A stretch of DNA of 64,000 bases from Pseudomonas botevensis (GTDB lineage Bacteria > Pseudomonadota > Gammaproteobacteria > Pseudomonadales > Pseudomonadaceae). Of this stretch, positions 1 to 8,610 are shown piece after piece (the first letter of the stretch is position 1; each line of letters begins with the position of its first letter). The stretch lies in contig NZ_JAHTKI010000006.1 in assembly GCF_019145475.1 (NCBI RefSeq), forward strand, positions 1 through 64,000, written 5' to 3'. The notes under the pieces are model-generated. The model saw only the letters and a program-made list of their open reading frames with translations, did not search any database and was not told where the DNA came from. The translations under genes and the position numbers were made by a program.

Positions 1-232
1 AGGCTGAGTGGAGGGATTTATCCGGGGGTAGGCGCGTAGCGCCGTTCGACGAAGTCGAACACATCGAGAGGAGGTGCAGCGCAGCAAACCGTAGGCGATG
101 CCCCCGGATGAATCCCGTAACGAAGGAACCCCGAGCCACAGCGAGGGGCCGTACGCCGGGGCCAAGCCTTTTGGGTTACCTTTTTGGCGTTTGAAAAAGG
201 TGACTCGCCGTAAGGGCGAAACCACCAGCCAA
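1..232. repeat. Pseudomonas intergenic repeat-type sequence
   Basis: The stretch carries the phrase family often seen between genes in fluorescens-group pseudomonads: a GAGGGGCCGTACGCCGGGG block, then a CTTTTTGGCGTTTGAAAAAGG block, then ACTCGCCGTAAGGGCG near 203-219. I recognise it from memory and could not align copies. An open frame at 98-328 on the plus strand is a by-product of the repeat. It has no ribosome-binding site and no recognisable domain, so I do not call it a gene. From 232 to 380 I see only C-rich and A-rich leader sequence of the next gene. Confidence 0.5.
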
Positions 233-380
233 AACACCCCAAAAAACGGATATTCACCCCACCCCCCCAAAGCCTGGTCGGCCCAGAGGCCGCCAAGGCA
301 CAAGCCAAACCCCACAAAGAAATGTTAGCTTGCTTGGCATATAGGAAATCGAATCCAGCCCAGAGCCGAGCCCAAAGCCA

Positions 381-1355
381 ATGAAAAAAACCATCCTGGC
401 CTTCAGCCGCATCACCCCACCCATGATCGAACGCCTGCAACAGGAATTCGACGTCATCGTCCCCAACCCCAAAACCGGTGACATCAACGCCCAATTCAAC
501 GAAGCCCTGCCACACGCCCACGGCCTGATCGGCGTCGGCCGCAAACTCGGCCGGGCACAACTGGAAAATGCCGCAAAACTCGAAGTCGTCTCCAGCGTCT
601 CCGTCGGCTACGACAACTACGACCTCGACTACTTCAACGAACGCGGCATCATGCTCACCAACACCCCGGACGTGCTCACCGAAAGCACCGCCGACCTGGC
701 CTTCGCGCTGATCATGAGCAGCGCCCGCCGCGTCGCCGAACTCGACGCCTGGACCAAGGCCGGCCAGTGGCAGGCCAGCGTCGGCGCCCCGCTGTTTGGC
801 AGCGACGTCCACGGCAAGACCCTGGGCATCGTCGGCATGGGCAACATCGGCGCGGCCGTCGCCCGGCGTGGGCGCTTGGGTTTCAACATGCCGATCCTCT
901 ACAGCGGCAACAGCCGCAAGACCGAACTGGAAACGGAACTCGGCGCGCAATTTCGCAGCCTCGACCAATTGCTGGCCGAAGCCGATTTCGTCTGCCTGGT
1001 GGTGCCGCTCAGTGACAAGACCCGCCACCTGATCAGCCACCGTGAACTGGCGCTGATGAAACCGGGCGCGATCCTGGTGAACATCTCCCGTGGCCCGGTG
1101 GTCGACGAGCCGGCGCTGATCGAGGCGCTGCAAAACAACCGCATCCGTGGTGCCGGCCTCGATGTCTACGAAAAGGAACCGCTGGCCGAATCGCCGCTGT
1201 TCCAGCTGAAAAACGCCGTGACCCTGCCGCACATCGGCTCGGCCACCCACGAAACCCGCGAGGCCATGGCCAACCGGGCGCTGGCCAACCTGCGCAGCGC
1301 CTTGCTCGGCGAACGCCCGCAGGATCTGGTGAACCCGCAGGTCTGGCGCGGATAA
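381..1355 (+). CDS. D-2-hydroxyacid dehydrogenase (GhrB/TkrA type)
   Basis: This is an NAD(P)H-dependent reductase of the D-isomer 2-hydroxyacid dehydrogenase family. It is closest in pattern to glyoxylate/hydroxypyruvate reductase B and 2-ketogluconate reductase. The catalytic domain is split by a central Rossmann domain with GMGNIG at 152-157. The family's catalytic trio is visible: Arg237 in NISRGP, Glu266 in EKEPL and His284 in LPHIGSAT. Length (324 aa) is normal for GhrB. It starts at ATG 381 and stands alone with no co-directional neighbour in operon distance. Substrate choice among glyoxylate, hydroxypyruvate and 2-ketogluconate cannot be read from the sequence, so no symbol is given. 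Confidence 0.88.
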   Translation: MKKTILAFSRITPPMIERLQQEFDVIVPNPKTGDINAQFNEALPHAHGLIGVGRKLGRAQLENAAKLEVVSSVSVGYDNYDLDYFNERGIMLTNTPDVLTESTADLAFALIMSSARRVAELDAWTKAGQWQASVGAPLFGSDVHGKTLGIVGMGNIGAAVARRGRLGFNMPILYSGNSRKTELETELGAQFRSLDQLLAEADFVCLVVPLSDKTRHLISHRELALMKPGAILVNISRGPVVDEPALIEALQNNRIRGAGLDVYEKEPLAESPLFQLKNAVTLPHIGSATHETREAMANRALANLRSALLGERPQDLVNPQVWRG

Positions 1356-1360
1356 ACAAA

Positions 1361-1390
1361 ACGGGCAAGTGCCTTGCAGCACTTGCCCGT
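1361..1390. terminator. 12-bp-stem hairpin, terminator-like
   Basis: ACGGGCAAGTGC (1361-1372) pairs perfectly with GCACTTGCCCGT (1379-1390). It lies 5 bases after the dehydrogenase stop codon. The A-rich stretch to its left gives a T-run only for minus-strand transcripts. On the plus strand the tail is T-poor, so termination there may be weak. Confidence 0.6.
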
Positions 1391-1498
1391 TATCGGCCGA
1401 GCGGTTATTTGCACACAACTTGCAATTGAACCTGAAACCGAAACAAATACAACCGCTATAAACTCCCCGGAAATCAAACTCTCTGGAGAGTATTAATC

Positions 1499-2008
1499 TT
1501 GAAAGGCCTGACCACCAACCAACTTGTCCGTTACAGCAAAGTCATTCTCATGGCTTACATCAGTTTTTTCGGCCTGCTGGTGATGTACAGCAACTTCTCC
1601 GACTACCCGTCAAACTATGAATACGTCGGACATATCCTGAGCATGGACACCACCCAGATCAACGAGAACATCCGTTATCGGGCAATCACCTCACCCACGC
1701 TGCACCACCGGATTTACTGGCTGATCATCACACTGGAAGTGATTTACACTGTGTGCTGCCTGCTCGGCACTTATCACCTGTATCGCAAAATCAACGATTG
1801 CCCGGATACCTTTCACGAAGCCAAGAAGTTCTCGATCATCGGTCTGTTGATCGCCATGTTCGTTTATTACATATGCCTGCAAACCATCGGCGTCGAATGG
1901 TTCGACATGGATACTTCACAAGCATGGAATGCCAAGGACTGGGCCAGACATATTGTCGACTTCCTGTTTCCCTTATTGATTTACATCGTCATGAAAGTTG
2001 AGCGCTGA
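1499..2008 (+). CDS. DUF2165 small integral membrane protein
   Basis: A 169-residue inner-membrane protein with four hydrophobic helices: about 14-33, 74-94, 113-133 and 148-164. Layout and length match DUF2165 (predicted small integral membrane protein), whose function is unknown. The start is a TTG at 1499, chosen because GGAG at 1485-1488 sits at proper distance and no in-frame ATG lies near. The gene is isolated between a terminator-like hairpin and a convergent exporter gene. Codon use is less GC-rich than its neighbours, as is common for membrane proteins. Confidence 0.7.
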   Translation: MKGLTTNQLVRYSKVILMAYISFFGLLVMYSNFSDYPSNYEYVGHILSMDTTQINENIRYRAITSPTLHHRIYWLIITLEVIYTVCCLLGTYHLYRKINDCPDTFHEAKKFSIIGLLIAMFVYYICLQTIGVEWFDMDTSQAWNAKDWARHIVDFLFPLLIYIVMKVER

Positions 2009-2027
2009 ATATCCAGCGCTCACCGGT

Positions 2028-2930
2028 TCAGGCCAGTTTGCCGTGACCCGGCACGACCGGCGTGCGTGGTTTGCGGAATACCAGCACGTTGCCCAGCATC
2101 ACCAGCGCCAGACCGATCAGTGCCGGCGCGGTCCATTGGTAACCCTCGACAAACGCCGAGACGTTCAGCGCCACCACCGGGAACAGCACCGTGCAATAGG
2201 CTGCGCGCTCAGGTCCCATGCGCCCGACCAGGGTCAGGTAGGCGGTGAAACCGATCACCGAACCGGGAATGACCAGATACAGCAGTGCGCCGATGTAACG
2301 CGGCGTCCATTCCATGTCGAACGGAATGCCTTTGACCAGGCACCACACCGACAGCATCGCCGCCCCGTAGGCCATGCCCCAGGCATTGGTGGTCAGCGGT
2401 TTGAGCCCGGCCTTCTGTTGCAGGCTGGAGAGCATGTTGCCGGCCGAAAAACACAGCGTCCCGCACAGCGCCAGGCCCAGGCCGAGCAAGGTCTGCGGAC
2501 TGGCCTGATGCCCGGCCAGTTCCGGCCAGAACAGCAGCCCCAGGCCGCACAGGCCCAGCGCGCCGCCCATCAGTACATTGCGCGCGATGCGCTGGCCGAA
2601 GAACACCCGGGCATTGAGCGCGTTCCACAGGGTGGCAGTGGAGAACACCACGGCGACTAGGCCACTGGGAATCCACTGGCTGGCGGTCAGGAAGCACATG
2701 AAGTTGACGCAGAACAGACACAAACCCTGCGCCACGCAGATCAAGTGCCCGCGCCGGTTCATCGGTTGCAGGCGCCGGCTGAGCAGCAACAACGCAAACA
2801 GCACCAGCGCCGCGAGGCCGAAGCGATAGACGATCGACACCGGAATCGCCACCACCCCCAATTGCCATTTCAGGGCGATCCAGGTGGTGCCCCAGATCAG
2901 CACGGTCAACAGATACAGCGAAAGGTTCAT
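2028..2930 (-). CDS. DMT/EamA family transporter
   Basis: An inner-membrane permease of the drug/metabolite transporter superfamily. It has about ten hydrophobic helices arranged as two EamA repeats (roughly residues 1-140 and 150-290). The early LIWGTTW motif is typical of the family. Substrates in the family include amino acids, purines and toxic metabolites; nothing here fixes one. I place the start at ATG 2930 because GAGGAG lies 8 bases upstream; an in-frame GTG at 2939 overlaps that site. It is divergent from the AraC regulator at 3070, which probably controls it (inference). Confidence 0.85.
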   Translation of the reverse strand: MNLSLYLLTVLIWGTTWIALKWQLGVVAIPVSIVYRFGLAALVLFALLLLSRRLQPMNRRGHLICVAQGLCLFCVNFMCFLTASQWIPSGLVAVVFSTATLWNALNARVFFGQRIARNVLMGGALGLCGLGLLFWPELAGHQASPQTLLGLGLALCGTLCFSAGNMLSSLQQKAGLKPLTTNAWGMAYGAAMLSVWCLVKGIPFDMEWTPRYIGALLYLVIPGSVIGFTAYLTLVGRMGPERAAYCTVLFPVVALNVSAFVEGYQWTAPALIGLALVMLGNVLVFRKPRTPVVPGHGKLA

Positions 2931-3069
2931 GGCGGACACTCCTCAATTGGCTTTCAGTGTCCGCCCCGCCCCGCCCTTCGCGCTTGCAAAAACTTGCGCT
3001 TTTGTCGGGCCGCAGGCTGGCAGCACGACGGCTACGGAGTAGGATGCAAGGCGTTGGAGAGAACCGATC

Positions 3070-3945
3070 ATGGCCGCAATCGATACCCTGCAAATCTTCA
3101 AGGCGCTCAACAGCTCGCCGAACTCGCGCCTGGTACACAGCGCCGAGCTGGGTGACGGCTTGTCCGCCGCCCTGTGGACCAATCATCACGACGCCCAGGA
3201 ATACGAGGCGCCCAGCCACCACACCCTGTCCTGCTACATCGCCGGTGGCACCGGGACTTTTCGCCGGGATCAGCCGGGGCAAAAAGGTGGCCCCGACAAG
3301 CTGTGCATCCTGCCCGCCGAGCATGAGTCAGGCTGGGTCATCAATGGCGACATTCGCCTCGCTCACCTGTATTTCAGCGCCGAACAATTCGCCCTCGGCT
3401 GCGTCACGCTGCTCGACCGCGAACCCCGGGAATTGCAGTTGCGCGAGCAGACCTTTCTCGAAGACCCGCAACAGGCCCAGCGCTTTCGGCAGCTGCTGAC
3501 GCTGAACTGGGACGAACCCGGCGAACGCCTGCTGACCAGCAGCCTCGCTCACGAATTGATCAGTCATACCCTGCTCAGCCAGGTCGGCGTGCGCCAGGGC
3601 TTGCGGTTGAAGGGCGGACTGGCGGCGCATCAGCGCCGGCAACTGGTGGAATTCATCGACGGGCATCTGGCCGACGCGATCAGCCTCGGGCAACTGGCCG
3701 GCTTGTGCGCGTTGTCGGAATACCACTTCGCGCGAATGTTCCGCACCAGTTTCGGCCTGCCGCCGCATCAGTACGTGCTGGCGCGACGTTTGAGCCGGGC
3801 GCGGGAATTGTTGCGCGGCACGGCGTTGCCGCTGGGGGAGATTGCACTGGCTTGCGGGTTTGCCAGTGCGAGTCATTTCACCAATCGTTTCAGGCAGGTA
3901 TTGGGCGGGACGCCGGGGGAATATCGGTTAGCGTTTTTGCGGTAG
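3070..3945 (+). CDS. AraC-family transcriptional regulator
   Basis: A 291-aa regulator. The N-terminal part (about 1-170) resembles a cupin-like AraC sensor domain. The last 100 residues carry two helix-turn-helix units with the AraC signature (ALSEYHFARMF, then IALACGFASASHFTNRFR near the C-terminus). The start at ATG 3070 follows GGAGAG. Its divergence from the DMT exporter, across about 140 bases, suggests ligand-responsive control of that exporter (inference). The inducer is unknown. Confidence 0.88.
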   Translation: MAAIDTLQIFKALNSSPNSRLVHSAELGDGLSAALWTNHHDAQEYEAPSHHTLSCYIAGGTGTFRRDQPGQKGGPDKLCILPAEHESGWVINGDIRLAHLYFSAEQFALGCVTLLDREPRELQLREQTFLEDPQQAQRFRQLLTLNWDEPGERLLTSSLAHELISHTLLSQVGVRQGLRLKGGLAAHQRRQLVEFIDGHLADAISLGQLAGLCALSEYHFARMFRTSFGLPPHQYVLARRLSRARELLRGTALPLGEIALACGFASASHFTNRFRQVLGGTPGEYRLAFLR

Positions 3946-3965
3946 TTTTGTGGTGAGCCCTTTTC

Positions 3966-4141
3966 CCCTCACCCCAGCCCTCTCCCGGAGGGAGAGGGGG
4001 CCGATTGGGGGATATTGAAGAAATACGCCGACCTGAACGATTGGCTATGAATCCATAATCGACTCGATCTTTCAGGTCGATGTATCGCCCAAGACGCCTC
4101 GGTCGGCCCCCTCTCCCTCTGGGAGAGGGCCGGGGTGAGGG
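3966..4141. repeat. MITE-like element with 38-bp imperfect terminal inverted repeats
   Basis: The left end (3966-4004) starts CCCTCACCCCAGCCCTC and the right end (4103-4141) is its imperfect reverse complement ending GGGGTGAGGG. Each arm also contains its own internal hairpin (CCCTCTCC...GGAGAGGG). A further inner inverted pair, GACCTGAA near 4030 and TTCAGGTC near 4071, lies within. The 176-bp unit has no coding capacity. It sits between the 3' ends of an AraC gene and a receptor gene, so it may also act as a bidirectional terminator. Copies of this GGGAGAGGG-type repeat are common in pseudomonads (memory). Confidence 0.7.
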
Positions 4142-4158
4142 CCGCTTTGGGCGCAGTC

Positions 4159-6588
4159 TCAGAACTCCAGCGTGCTCGACAAGGAAATCTGCCGCGAATC
4201 CCCCATCGACACAAAGAACCGGCTCGCCGCCGACGTGTAGTAAGTGCGATCAAACAGGTTCTTCACGTTGAGCTGGAACTTGACCTTCTGCCCTTCCACC
4301 TGGGTGTCGTAAGTGGCAAATGCATCGGCCACGGTGTAGCTCGGCAGGTCGAAATCATTGACCGCGTTCCCCGCCCGCTCACCGACATAGCGCGCCCCGG
4401 CGCCGACCCGCAACTGATCGCCGCCGATCACGCTGCCGAAGTCATACACCGCCGACAGCGAGCCGGTGTTCTTCGCTACGTTTTGCAGACGATTGCCTTT
4501 GTAGTCCGGATCTTCCGTGACCTCGGCGTCGGTGTAGGCGTAGCTGCCGATCATGCTCCAGCGGTCGCTGAGCTGACCGGTCAGGTCCAGTTCCAGACCA
4601 CGGGAGCGCACCTCGCCGGCAGCGCTGTAGATCGTCGTCGGGCCTTCGGAATTGGCCACCAGCACGTTGCGTTTCTTGATGTCGAACAGCGCGATATTGC
4701 CGGTGACGCGCCCCGGAATATCCAGCCGCGCGCCCAGCTCCCAGGACTTGGCCTCTTCCGGCGCGATGCTGCCGTCGAGCACGGTGCTGCTTCCGCTCAG
4801 CGGAGCGATGGTCGAGTTCGGCTTGAACGATTCGGTGTAGCTGCCGTAGAACGACAGCGCGTCGGTGTAGCGATACACCAGGCCGGCGCGCGGCACCCAC
4901 TTCTGGCCGTTGCTGTCGGTGTTGGCCTTGAACGGCACGCCTTTGCCGGCGTACTGGTCGTACTCCTGGAAGCGTCCACCGGCCACCAGGATCCACTGGT
5001 CGTTGAGGTGGATCGAGTCCTGCAGGAACACCGAATCGCTGCGCAGCAGATCGGTTTGTGCGCTGTCGGCCGGGCTGACCGTGGTGCCCTCGACCTCGCG
5101 ACCGTACACCGGGTTGACGTAGCTGAAGGTGCTCAGGCTTTTCTGGCGGATCAGATCGGCACGGTAGATCTTGCGGTACTCGTCATCGACGCCGAACACC
5201 AGGTCATGCTGCATGCCCAGCACATTGACCTTGCCTTCGAGGCTGGCGGTGGTGAAACGGTCGGTGCTGATCGCGCCCTGAGTGCCGTCCATGCTACGGG
5301 TCAGAGTGCCTTTTTTGGTGTCGATCGCGGTCACGCGGACCTGGCTGGCGTCGTAGGTTTCGCGGTTCCAGCTGTAGCCGAAATGGGCTTTCCAGTCGTC
5401 GTTGAGTTCGTGGTCGGCTTCGAAGTGATACAGATCCGAACGCCCTTCCATGTCATTGAATTTTTCGTCGAGACGCTCGTTGCGCGAGATGTCCAGCGGA
5501 TGGTTGGTGCGCGGATCGATTAGCGTGCCCCGGTCGAACGGCGTGAGGAATTCGCGATGCTCGTAGGCGAACAACAGCTTGGTGCGCTCGCCGAACCAGG
5601 CCAGCGACGGCGCGATCAGGCTTTCGCGATGAGTGCCGAAGTTGCGCCAGTAGTCCTCGTCTTCATGATCCAGCACCATGCGGTAGGCCAGCCCTGAATC
5701 GCCCAGCGCGCCGGTGCTGTCGAAGCTGCCGCCGCTGCCGTTCTTGCCGTCGCCGTAGGTCGAGCCGCGCAGGGTCAGGGCGTTGTACTGCTCAAGCTCG
5801 GGCTTCTTGCTGACCATGTTGACCACCCCGCCCGGGTCCTGAATCCCGTACAGCAGGGACGCCGGGCCTTTGAGCACTTCAACCCGGTCCACCGTGGCGT
5901 TCATCCCACGGCCCTGCACCACCGGCATGCCGTCGCGCATGATCGAACCGTTGCGGTTGTCACCGAAGCCCCGGGTCATCACCGAGTCCTGGGTACTGCC
6001 CAACGTGTTGCCCTGGGTGATGCCGCTGACGTTGGCCAGCGCATCGTCGAGATTGCGCGGTGCCTGGTCGCGGATGACCTGAGCGGGAATGACGTTGACG
6101 GTCTGCGGAATTTCCTGAAGCGACGCCGATGAGCGCATCACCGAACTGGTGGCCGGTGGCTGATAGCTCATCGGCTGATCCAGCACCGAGGTGATGTTGG
6201 TGGCGCCCAGGTTCAGCGCGCCTTCCGTGGGCTGCGGCTCGAGCGCCAGGGTGTGGCTGTCGGTACGGCGAAAGCTCAGGCCAGAACCGGTGAGCAAGCG
6301 TTGCAGCGCCTGTTCGGCAGTCATCTGGCCGTTGACCGCCGGGGCGGTGAGGCCGTACGGCGCTTCATCGGTGTAGACCACGCTCTGCCCGGTGACGCGA
6401 CTGAAGTCGCTCAAGGCCTGGGGCAACGGCTTGGCGGCCAGGGCAAAACTGAACTGTTTCTGCGCTTGAGTGCTGACGGCTTCAGCACCGAGCGCGACGC
6501 TCAGCGGCAACAAGGCCAACGCCGAAATACTGAGTGCCGAAACGCCCAACCACTGTTTGACCGAACCCGATTTTGCCCTGGACTTCAT
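4159..6588 (-). CDS. TonB-dependent siderophore receptor with signalling (STN) domain
   Basis: An 809-aa outer-membrane ferric-siderophore receptor. Signal peptide about 1-35 (cut after ALGAEA). The STN domain (about 45-125) contacts the anti-sigma factor. A TonB-box region and plug domain follow (NVIPAQVIRDQ, VEVLKGPASLLYG, DPGGVVNMVSKKP), then a 22-strand barrel ending in Phe. The pattern is that of ferrichrome/ferrioxamine-type receptors (FiuA/FoxA class), but the exact ligand is not proven, so no symbol is given. It lies 141 bases downstream of its anti-sigma gene. That gap is where an ECF promoter would be expected. Confidence 0.88.
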   Translation of the reverse strand: MKSRAKSGSVKQWLGVSALSISALALLPLSVALGAEAVSTQAQKQFSFALAAKPLPQALSDFSRVTGQSVVYTDEAPYGLTAPAVNGQMTAEQALQRLLTGSGLSFRRTDSHTLALEPQPTEGALNLGATNITSVLDQPMSYQPPATSSVMRSSASLQEIPQTVNVIPAQVIRDQAPRNLDDALANVSGITQGNTLGSTQDSVMTRGFGDNRNGSIMRDGMPVVQGRGMNATVDRVEVLKGPASLLYGIQDPGGVVNMVSKKPELEQYNALTLRGSTYGDGKNGSGGSFDSTGALGDSGLAYRMVLDHEDEDYWRNFGTHRESLIAPSLAWFGERTKLLFAYEHREFLTPFDRGTLIDPRTNHPLDISRNERLDEKFNDMEGRSDLYHFEADHELNDDWKAHFGYSWNRETYDASQVRVTAIDTKKGTLTRSMDGTQGAISTDRFTTASLEGKVNVLGMQHDLVFGVDDEYRKIYRADLIRQKSLSTFSYVNPVYGREVEGTTVSPADSAQTDLLRSDSVFLQDSIHLNDQWILVAGGRFQEYDQYAGKGVPFKANTDSNGQKWVPRAGLVYRYTDALSFYGSYTESFKPNSTIAPLSGSSTVLDGSIAPEEAKSWELGARLDIPGRVTGNIALFDIKKRNVLVANSEGPTTIYSAAGEVRSRGLELDLTGQLSDRWSMIGSYAYTDAEVTEDPDYKGNRLQNVAKNTGSLSAVYDFGSVIGGDQLRVGAGARYVGERAGNAVNDFDLPSYTVADAFATYDTQVEGQKVKFQLNVKNLFDRTYYTSAASRFFVSMGDSRQISLSSTLEF

Positions 6589-6729
6589 TGCTCATGACCT
6601 GTGTAGAACCGCACTGGATGCGAATGGCTCGCAGTTTCAGTCACTACACGGATGGGCTTCGGATTTACCTCACACATTTTTTGAAAATATTTTTCGAGAG
6701 ATGGGTTGCCCGCAAAGGAAGCGACCGCC

Positions 6730-7719
6730 TCAGCGCAAGATAATGAGCTGCCCCAAAAGCCGATGTTGTTCGAACCCCAACACCCCTTGCAGGGAATTCA
6801 GCACGGCCTGCGGGTCCTTGCTCGGAAAACTGCCACTGACCTTGCGCGCCGCCAGCTCATCGTTGAGCAACACAATCCGCCCCGGGTAATAACGCCGCAG
6901 ATCCTCCACCACATCGGCCAGCGTCGACTTGTAGTACGTCAACCAACCCTGGCGCCAGGCCAGTTGCGCTTCGCTGTCCACGGCGTGAAGTTTTTCCGCC
7001 TGGCCATCGCCGTAAGCCACCTGCTGACCGGCGGTGAGAACCTGTTGCTCGGCGTCGCGCCGCGCCGTCACGCCGACCCGCCCGGACAACACCGTCACCT
7101 GCGCGCCACGGGGTTGCAGGCGCACTTCGAACTGGGTGCCGAGTACGCGCGCCTGGCCCTGCCCGGCCCCGACCACAAACGGCTCGCCAGTGTGGGTCAC
7201 GCTGAAAAACCCGGCACCGCGACGCAGTTGCACATGCCGCTCGCCGTGGCTGAAATCCACGGCAATCGCGCTGTCGGCATCCAGTGTCACTTGTGATTGA
7301 TCGGCCAGGGTCACGGTGCGGATTTCACCCGGCGCCGACACATAGTCCGCCCCCAGGTCATCGAGCCAGCGCTGGGGCTGCCAACCGCTGCCCAGGCTGA
7401 TCATCAACAGCAGGCACGCCGCCATCGCCAACGCGCCCGACCAGCGTCGCAGTTGTGGGCGCCGAGGTCGGTCCATCGCATTCAGATAGCGCTGCATCGC
7501 CAATGCGTCTTCGTCGGCCAGGGTGCGCGCCGGTTCTTCGCTCAACTCCCACACCACTTGCGCCTGGGCATAGGCTTCGGCGTGGGCCGGATCGGCGCGC
7601 AGCCATTGGCTGAACGTGAGTTGATCGCCCGTGCTGGGGCGGTCGTGCAGCAGGCTCAGCCAGGCGAGCGCCTGCTGCTCCTGAGCGGGCGTCGGGATGA
7701 CGCGGTCGGTGTGATTCAC
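6730..7719 (-). CDS. FecR-type anti-sigma factor / signal transducer
   Basis: This inner-membrane protein relays receptor occupancy to the ECF sigma factor. The cytoplasmic N-terminal part (about 1-95) has the DUF4880-like sigma-binding region. One membrane helix follows at about 97-114. The periplasmic FecR domain comes next, and the C-terminal STN-like portion ends at residue 329. It starts with GTG at 7719, overlapping the sigma-factor stop by 4 bases (GTGA), which indicates translational coupling. The partner receptor is the next gene downstream. Confidence 0.88.
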   Translation of the reverse strand: MNHTDRVIPTPAQEQQALAWLSLLHDRPSTGDQLTFSQWLRADPAHAEAYAQAQVVWELSEEPARTLADEDALAMQRYLNAMDRPRRPQLRRWSGALAMAACLLLMISLGSGWQPQRWLDDLGADYVSAPGEIRTVTLADQSQVTLDADSAIAVDFSHGERHVQLRRGAGFFSVTHTGEPFVVGAGQGQARVLGTQFEVRLQPRGAQVTVLSGRVGVTARRDAEQQVLTAGQQVAYGDGQAEKLHAVDSEAQLAWRQGWLTYYKSTLADVVEDLRRYYPGRIVLLNDELAARKVSGSFPSKDPQAVLNSLQGVLGFEQHRLLGQLIILR

Positions 7720-8282
7720 GGTGCTTTCCCTGGCGTGCGTGGCGCGGGTTCGCGCAGGCTGGCCTTGCAGGCCTCGAGGGCGCGCATCATATGTTTTTCC
7801 ACAGCGCTTTGGGACAGGCCCATGGCCTTGGCGATGTCGGCGTACTTGCGTCCGTGGATGCGATTGAGCAAAAAAATCTGCCGGGTACGCTCGGGCAAAG
7901 CCCGCAATGCCGCCTCGACATGACGCAGATCGTTGCCCGCCTCCAGCGCGGCCTGCGGTTCGCTGCCGTGGCTGTCCGGCTCGTCTGCCTGCCAGCCTTC
8001 GTTGACCCGCACCCGCGCGCCCTCGCTGCGCAGATGATCGATAGCGATGTTGCCGGCGCAGCGCAGCAGATAAGTGCTCAGTTCCTCGACCTGCACCAGC
8101 GGCCTGCGCCAGAAACGCAGAAACAGATCCTGCACCAGATCCGCCGCCGTCGCCCGGCAGCCAACGCGGCGATTCACCAGCGCTTCCATCTGCGAACGCT
8201 GCGAGAGGAACACCTGAAGAAAATGCGCACGGGCGCCATGGGGTTCGTCGTCAGGGGATTTTGGCGGATGGCTGATCAGCAT
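7716..8282 (-). CDS. FecI-type ECF sigma factor
   Basis: A 188-aa iron-starvation sigma-70 factor. Region 2 lies at about 25-95 (ATAADLVQDLFLRFW) and region 4 at about 125-175 (RTRQIFLLNRIHGRKYADIA, then LSQSAVEKHMMRAL). It is expected to transcribe the receptor gene at 6588 when ligand is bound. Only 1 base separates its start from the stop of the DUF3325 gene. It is therefore inside the minus-strand operon rather than first in it, an unusual position for an ECF sigma gene. Confidence 0.92.
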   Translation of the reverse strand: MLISHPPKSPDDEPHGARAHFLQVFLSQRSQMEALVNRRVGCRATAADLVQDLFLRFWRRPLVQVEELSTYLLRCAGNIAIDHLRSEGARVRVNEGWQADEPDSHGSEPQAALEAGNDLRHVEAALRALPERTRQIFLLNRIHGRKYADIAKAMGLSQSAVEKHMMRALEACKASLREPAPRTPGKAP

Positions 8283-8283
8283 T

Positions 8284-8610
8284 TCAGTTCATGGCCCACG
8301 CAGCGACGGGGCTGCCCAGCAAGCTCACGCCAGCCAGCGCCAATGCCAGGCGCGGGCGATACGGCAGCAACAGCACCAGTGCCAATGCGCTGACCATCAG
8401 CACCGCGAACCAGTCCACCAGGCCCAGCCCCCAATCCTTGCTCGATACCGCCGCCCACAACGACAGGCCGAGCAGCAGCCACCCTGCGAGAACCAGACCT
8501 CGGCGCCGACGTCGCGACGGCTTGCCGCCGAGCAGTTCATCGTGATGCCGGGGCATCGCCAGACACAGCGCCGTGAACCCGGCGTAACAGAGCAGCAGCG
8601 CCAGCAGCAT
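8284..8610 (-). CDS. DUF3325 small membrane protein
   Basis: A 108-aa protein with hydrophobic helices at about 1-18, 38-56 and 66-104, and a basic loop KPSRRRRR at 30-37. It matches the DUF3325 family found with PepSY membrane proteins in siderophore loci. Its function is unknown. The start codon directly abuts the stop codon of the PepSY gene. Confidence 0.75.
   Translation of the reverse strand: MLLALLLCYAGFTALCLAMPRHHDELLGGKPSRRRRRGLVLAGWLLLGLSLWAAVSSKDWGLGLVDWFAVLMVSALALVLLLPYRPRLALALAGVSLLGSPVAAWAMN

Noticed and set aside
98..328. Small plus-strand frame in the left repeat
   Set aside because: It is carried by a repeated intergenic sequence and has no start signal.
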